From DATCJA01 sp963814955 (GTDB taxonomy: Bacteria; Acidobacteriota; Vicinamibacteria; Vicinamibacterales; UBA2999): 64,000 nt of DNA. Numbering within the stretch: the first letter of the stretch is position 1; the number at the start of each line of letters is the position of its first letter. The notes beneath the pieces are model-generated. The model saw only the letters and a list, made by a program, of their open reading frames with translations. It was not told where the DNA came from and did no database searches. Of this stretch, positions 63,326 through 64,000 are shown one piece after another. The translations under genes and the position numbers were made by a program. The DNA lies in contig CAWFEX010000007.1 in the NCBI GenBank assembly GCA_963814955.1, positions 62,001-126,000 on the forward strand. The letters are read 5' to 3'.

Positions 63326-64000
63326 GAAATAACCTGGAAACGGCCGTCGCGCTCGACCGGCGAGAATCCGGCGGCTTCGATACCGCGGCGCACTTCCTCG
63401 AGCGGCGCACGCCGGCGCCCATCCGGTGCGTCATCGGATGCGGTGACGCCGTCGAAGTCGTCGGCGCCAAAGGTCAGCGCAACCTGGGCGAGTTTTGGAC
63501 CATACCGCAGCCAGTCAACCTGGACGCTGGCGATGTTCGGCGCCGCCAGCCGCGCAATCGCCACTGCCTTCACATCGTCGTAGCCCGTGGTCGGCTGCAG
63601 CGGGCTCACAACGGTGGGCAGAGGATTGATTGTGTGGATGCTGCCATGGCGCCGCTGCAACGCCGACGCCTGCAGCAGCAGCGGCGTCCGCTCGATGGCC
63701 GGCGCCTTCTCGACGGTCAGACGCAACTGCTGAAATCCCGCGCGCGAGAGTTCATCAACAGCTGCGTCGATATCGGCAACCGTATCCAGCGGCAGGTCTG
63801 CCAGCGCATCAAGGCCACTCGCACGGAGAGGCGCGAGCACGTGAAAGGAGGTTGTTCCCGCATTGGACGCCAGGCGCTCGACGTCGGCCCAGGAAAACCC
63901 CGAGACCGTCCGGGACCCCGCCACGGTCCTCGCGGCTTCCGTCACGGCGACGGCCTCCGTGAGGGTGTCAGGAGCACCGGTGATCCGAATTTCTCCCGCG
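63322..64000 (-). CDS. mqnE: Partial MqnE-like aminodeoxyfutalosine synthase (C-terminal part, divergent)
   Basis: MqnE joins the chorismate-derived acid to S-adenosylmethionine. Only the C-terminal 225 residues are inside the window; the frame is open to the edge, so the radical-SAM cysteines cannot be seen. Visible blocks are IRITGAPDTLTEAVAVTEAARTV, NTSFHVLAPLRASGLDALADLP, GSIHTINPLPTVVSPLQPTTGYDDVKAVAIARLA, YGPKLAQVALTFGADDFDG and the ending VRRGIEAAGFSPVERDGRFQVI. These fit the CofH/MqnE family, but GLDALADLP stands where most members have a GGGAE motif, so it is divergent. Confidence 0.75.
   Translation of the reverse strand, partial: AGEIRITGAPDTLTEAVAVTEAARTVAGSRTVSGFSWADVERLASNAGTTSFHVLAPLRASGLDALADLPLDTVADIDAAVDELSRAGFQQLRLTVEKAPAIERTPLLLQASALQRRHGSIHTINPLPTVVSPLQPTTGYDDVKAVAIARLAAPNIASVQVDWLRYGPKLAQVALTFGADDFDGVTASDDAPDGRRRAPLEEVRRGIEAAGFSPVERDGRFQVIS

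Overview
This 64-kb window is a high-GC (roughly 64-65% by eye), gene-dense bacterial chromosome segment. Its gene content suggests an Acidobacteriota member, probably Vicinamibacteria. This is an inference from family content: Ser/Thr kinases with TolB/WD40-type C-termini, many exported hydrolases, an SGNH hydrolase with the ANPIEPSG motif, and a futalosine (mqn) menaquinone pathway. LptE shows a diderm envelope. I see no rRNA, tRNA, CRISPR array, prophage or transposase gene, and no gene-free stretch longer than 300 bases.

Layout. 1-7.2 kb: partial membrane protein, bshC (bacillithiol), a class A penicillin-binding protein, a small orphan, an XdhC-family protein and a membrane glycosyltransferase-like protein. 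7.3-12.2 kb: hrcA-grpE-dnaJ-prmA followed by a secreted M24 peptidase; dnaK is absent. 12.2-24.4 kb: one long minus-strand block of mainly exported or membrane catabolic proteins (metallo-beta-lactamase fold, SGNH hydrolase, PQQ-type propeller, serine hydrolase, amidase, M20 dipeptidase, APC permease, creatininase family). 24.6-32 kb, plus strand: rsmE, a kinase with a C-terminal zinc ribbon, ilvE, pilT, recX-alaS. 32-41 kb: a DctP-type binding protein, PepSY protein, lytic transglycosylase, rpsT, holA, lptE, leuS, HDAC-like deacetylase and an ACT protein. 41-44 kb: a kinase with a broken C-terminal part and a SEC-C microprotein. 44-48.5 kb: DUF374 acyltransferase, ETF-quinone oxidoreductase, etfA, etfB. 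48.5-57.3 kb: fabF-acpP-fabG-fabD-plsX-rpmF-DUF177, dgt-deoB, hfq-miaA. 57.3-64 kb: TonB-like protein, menG/ubiE, UbiA-type prenyltransferase, amidohydrolase, mqnC, mqnA and a partial mqnE-like gene.

How genes work together. The ETF genes could pass electrons from dehydrogenases to the menaquinone made by the mqn cluster, whose prenyltransferase and methyltransferase lie in the same run. The fab/plsX block supplies acyl chains for phospholipid and LPS. lptE and the PBP serve envelope assembly.

Two things stand out. First, the spacers hold several families of structured repeats: GTAG-headed REP-like palindromes, hairpins built from imperfect 7-nt tandem units of unrelated sequence, and AACCACGAAG inverted repeats. 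Second, at least eleven genes, including the essential leuS, fabD, fabG and possibly grpE, carry apparent frameshifts, most of which are cured by removing one base. That points to systematic insertion errors in the assembly more than to gene decay.
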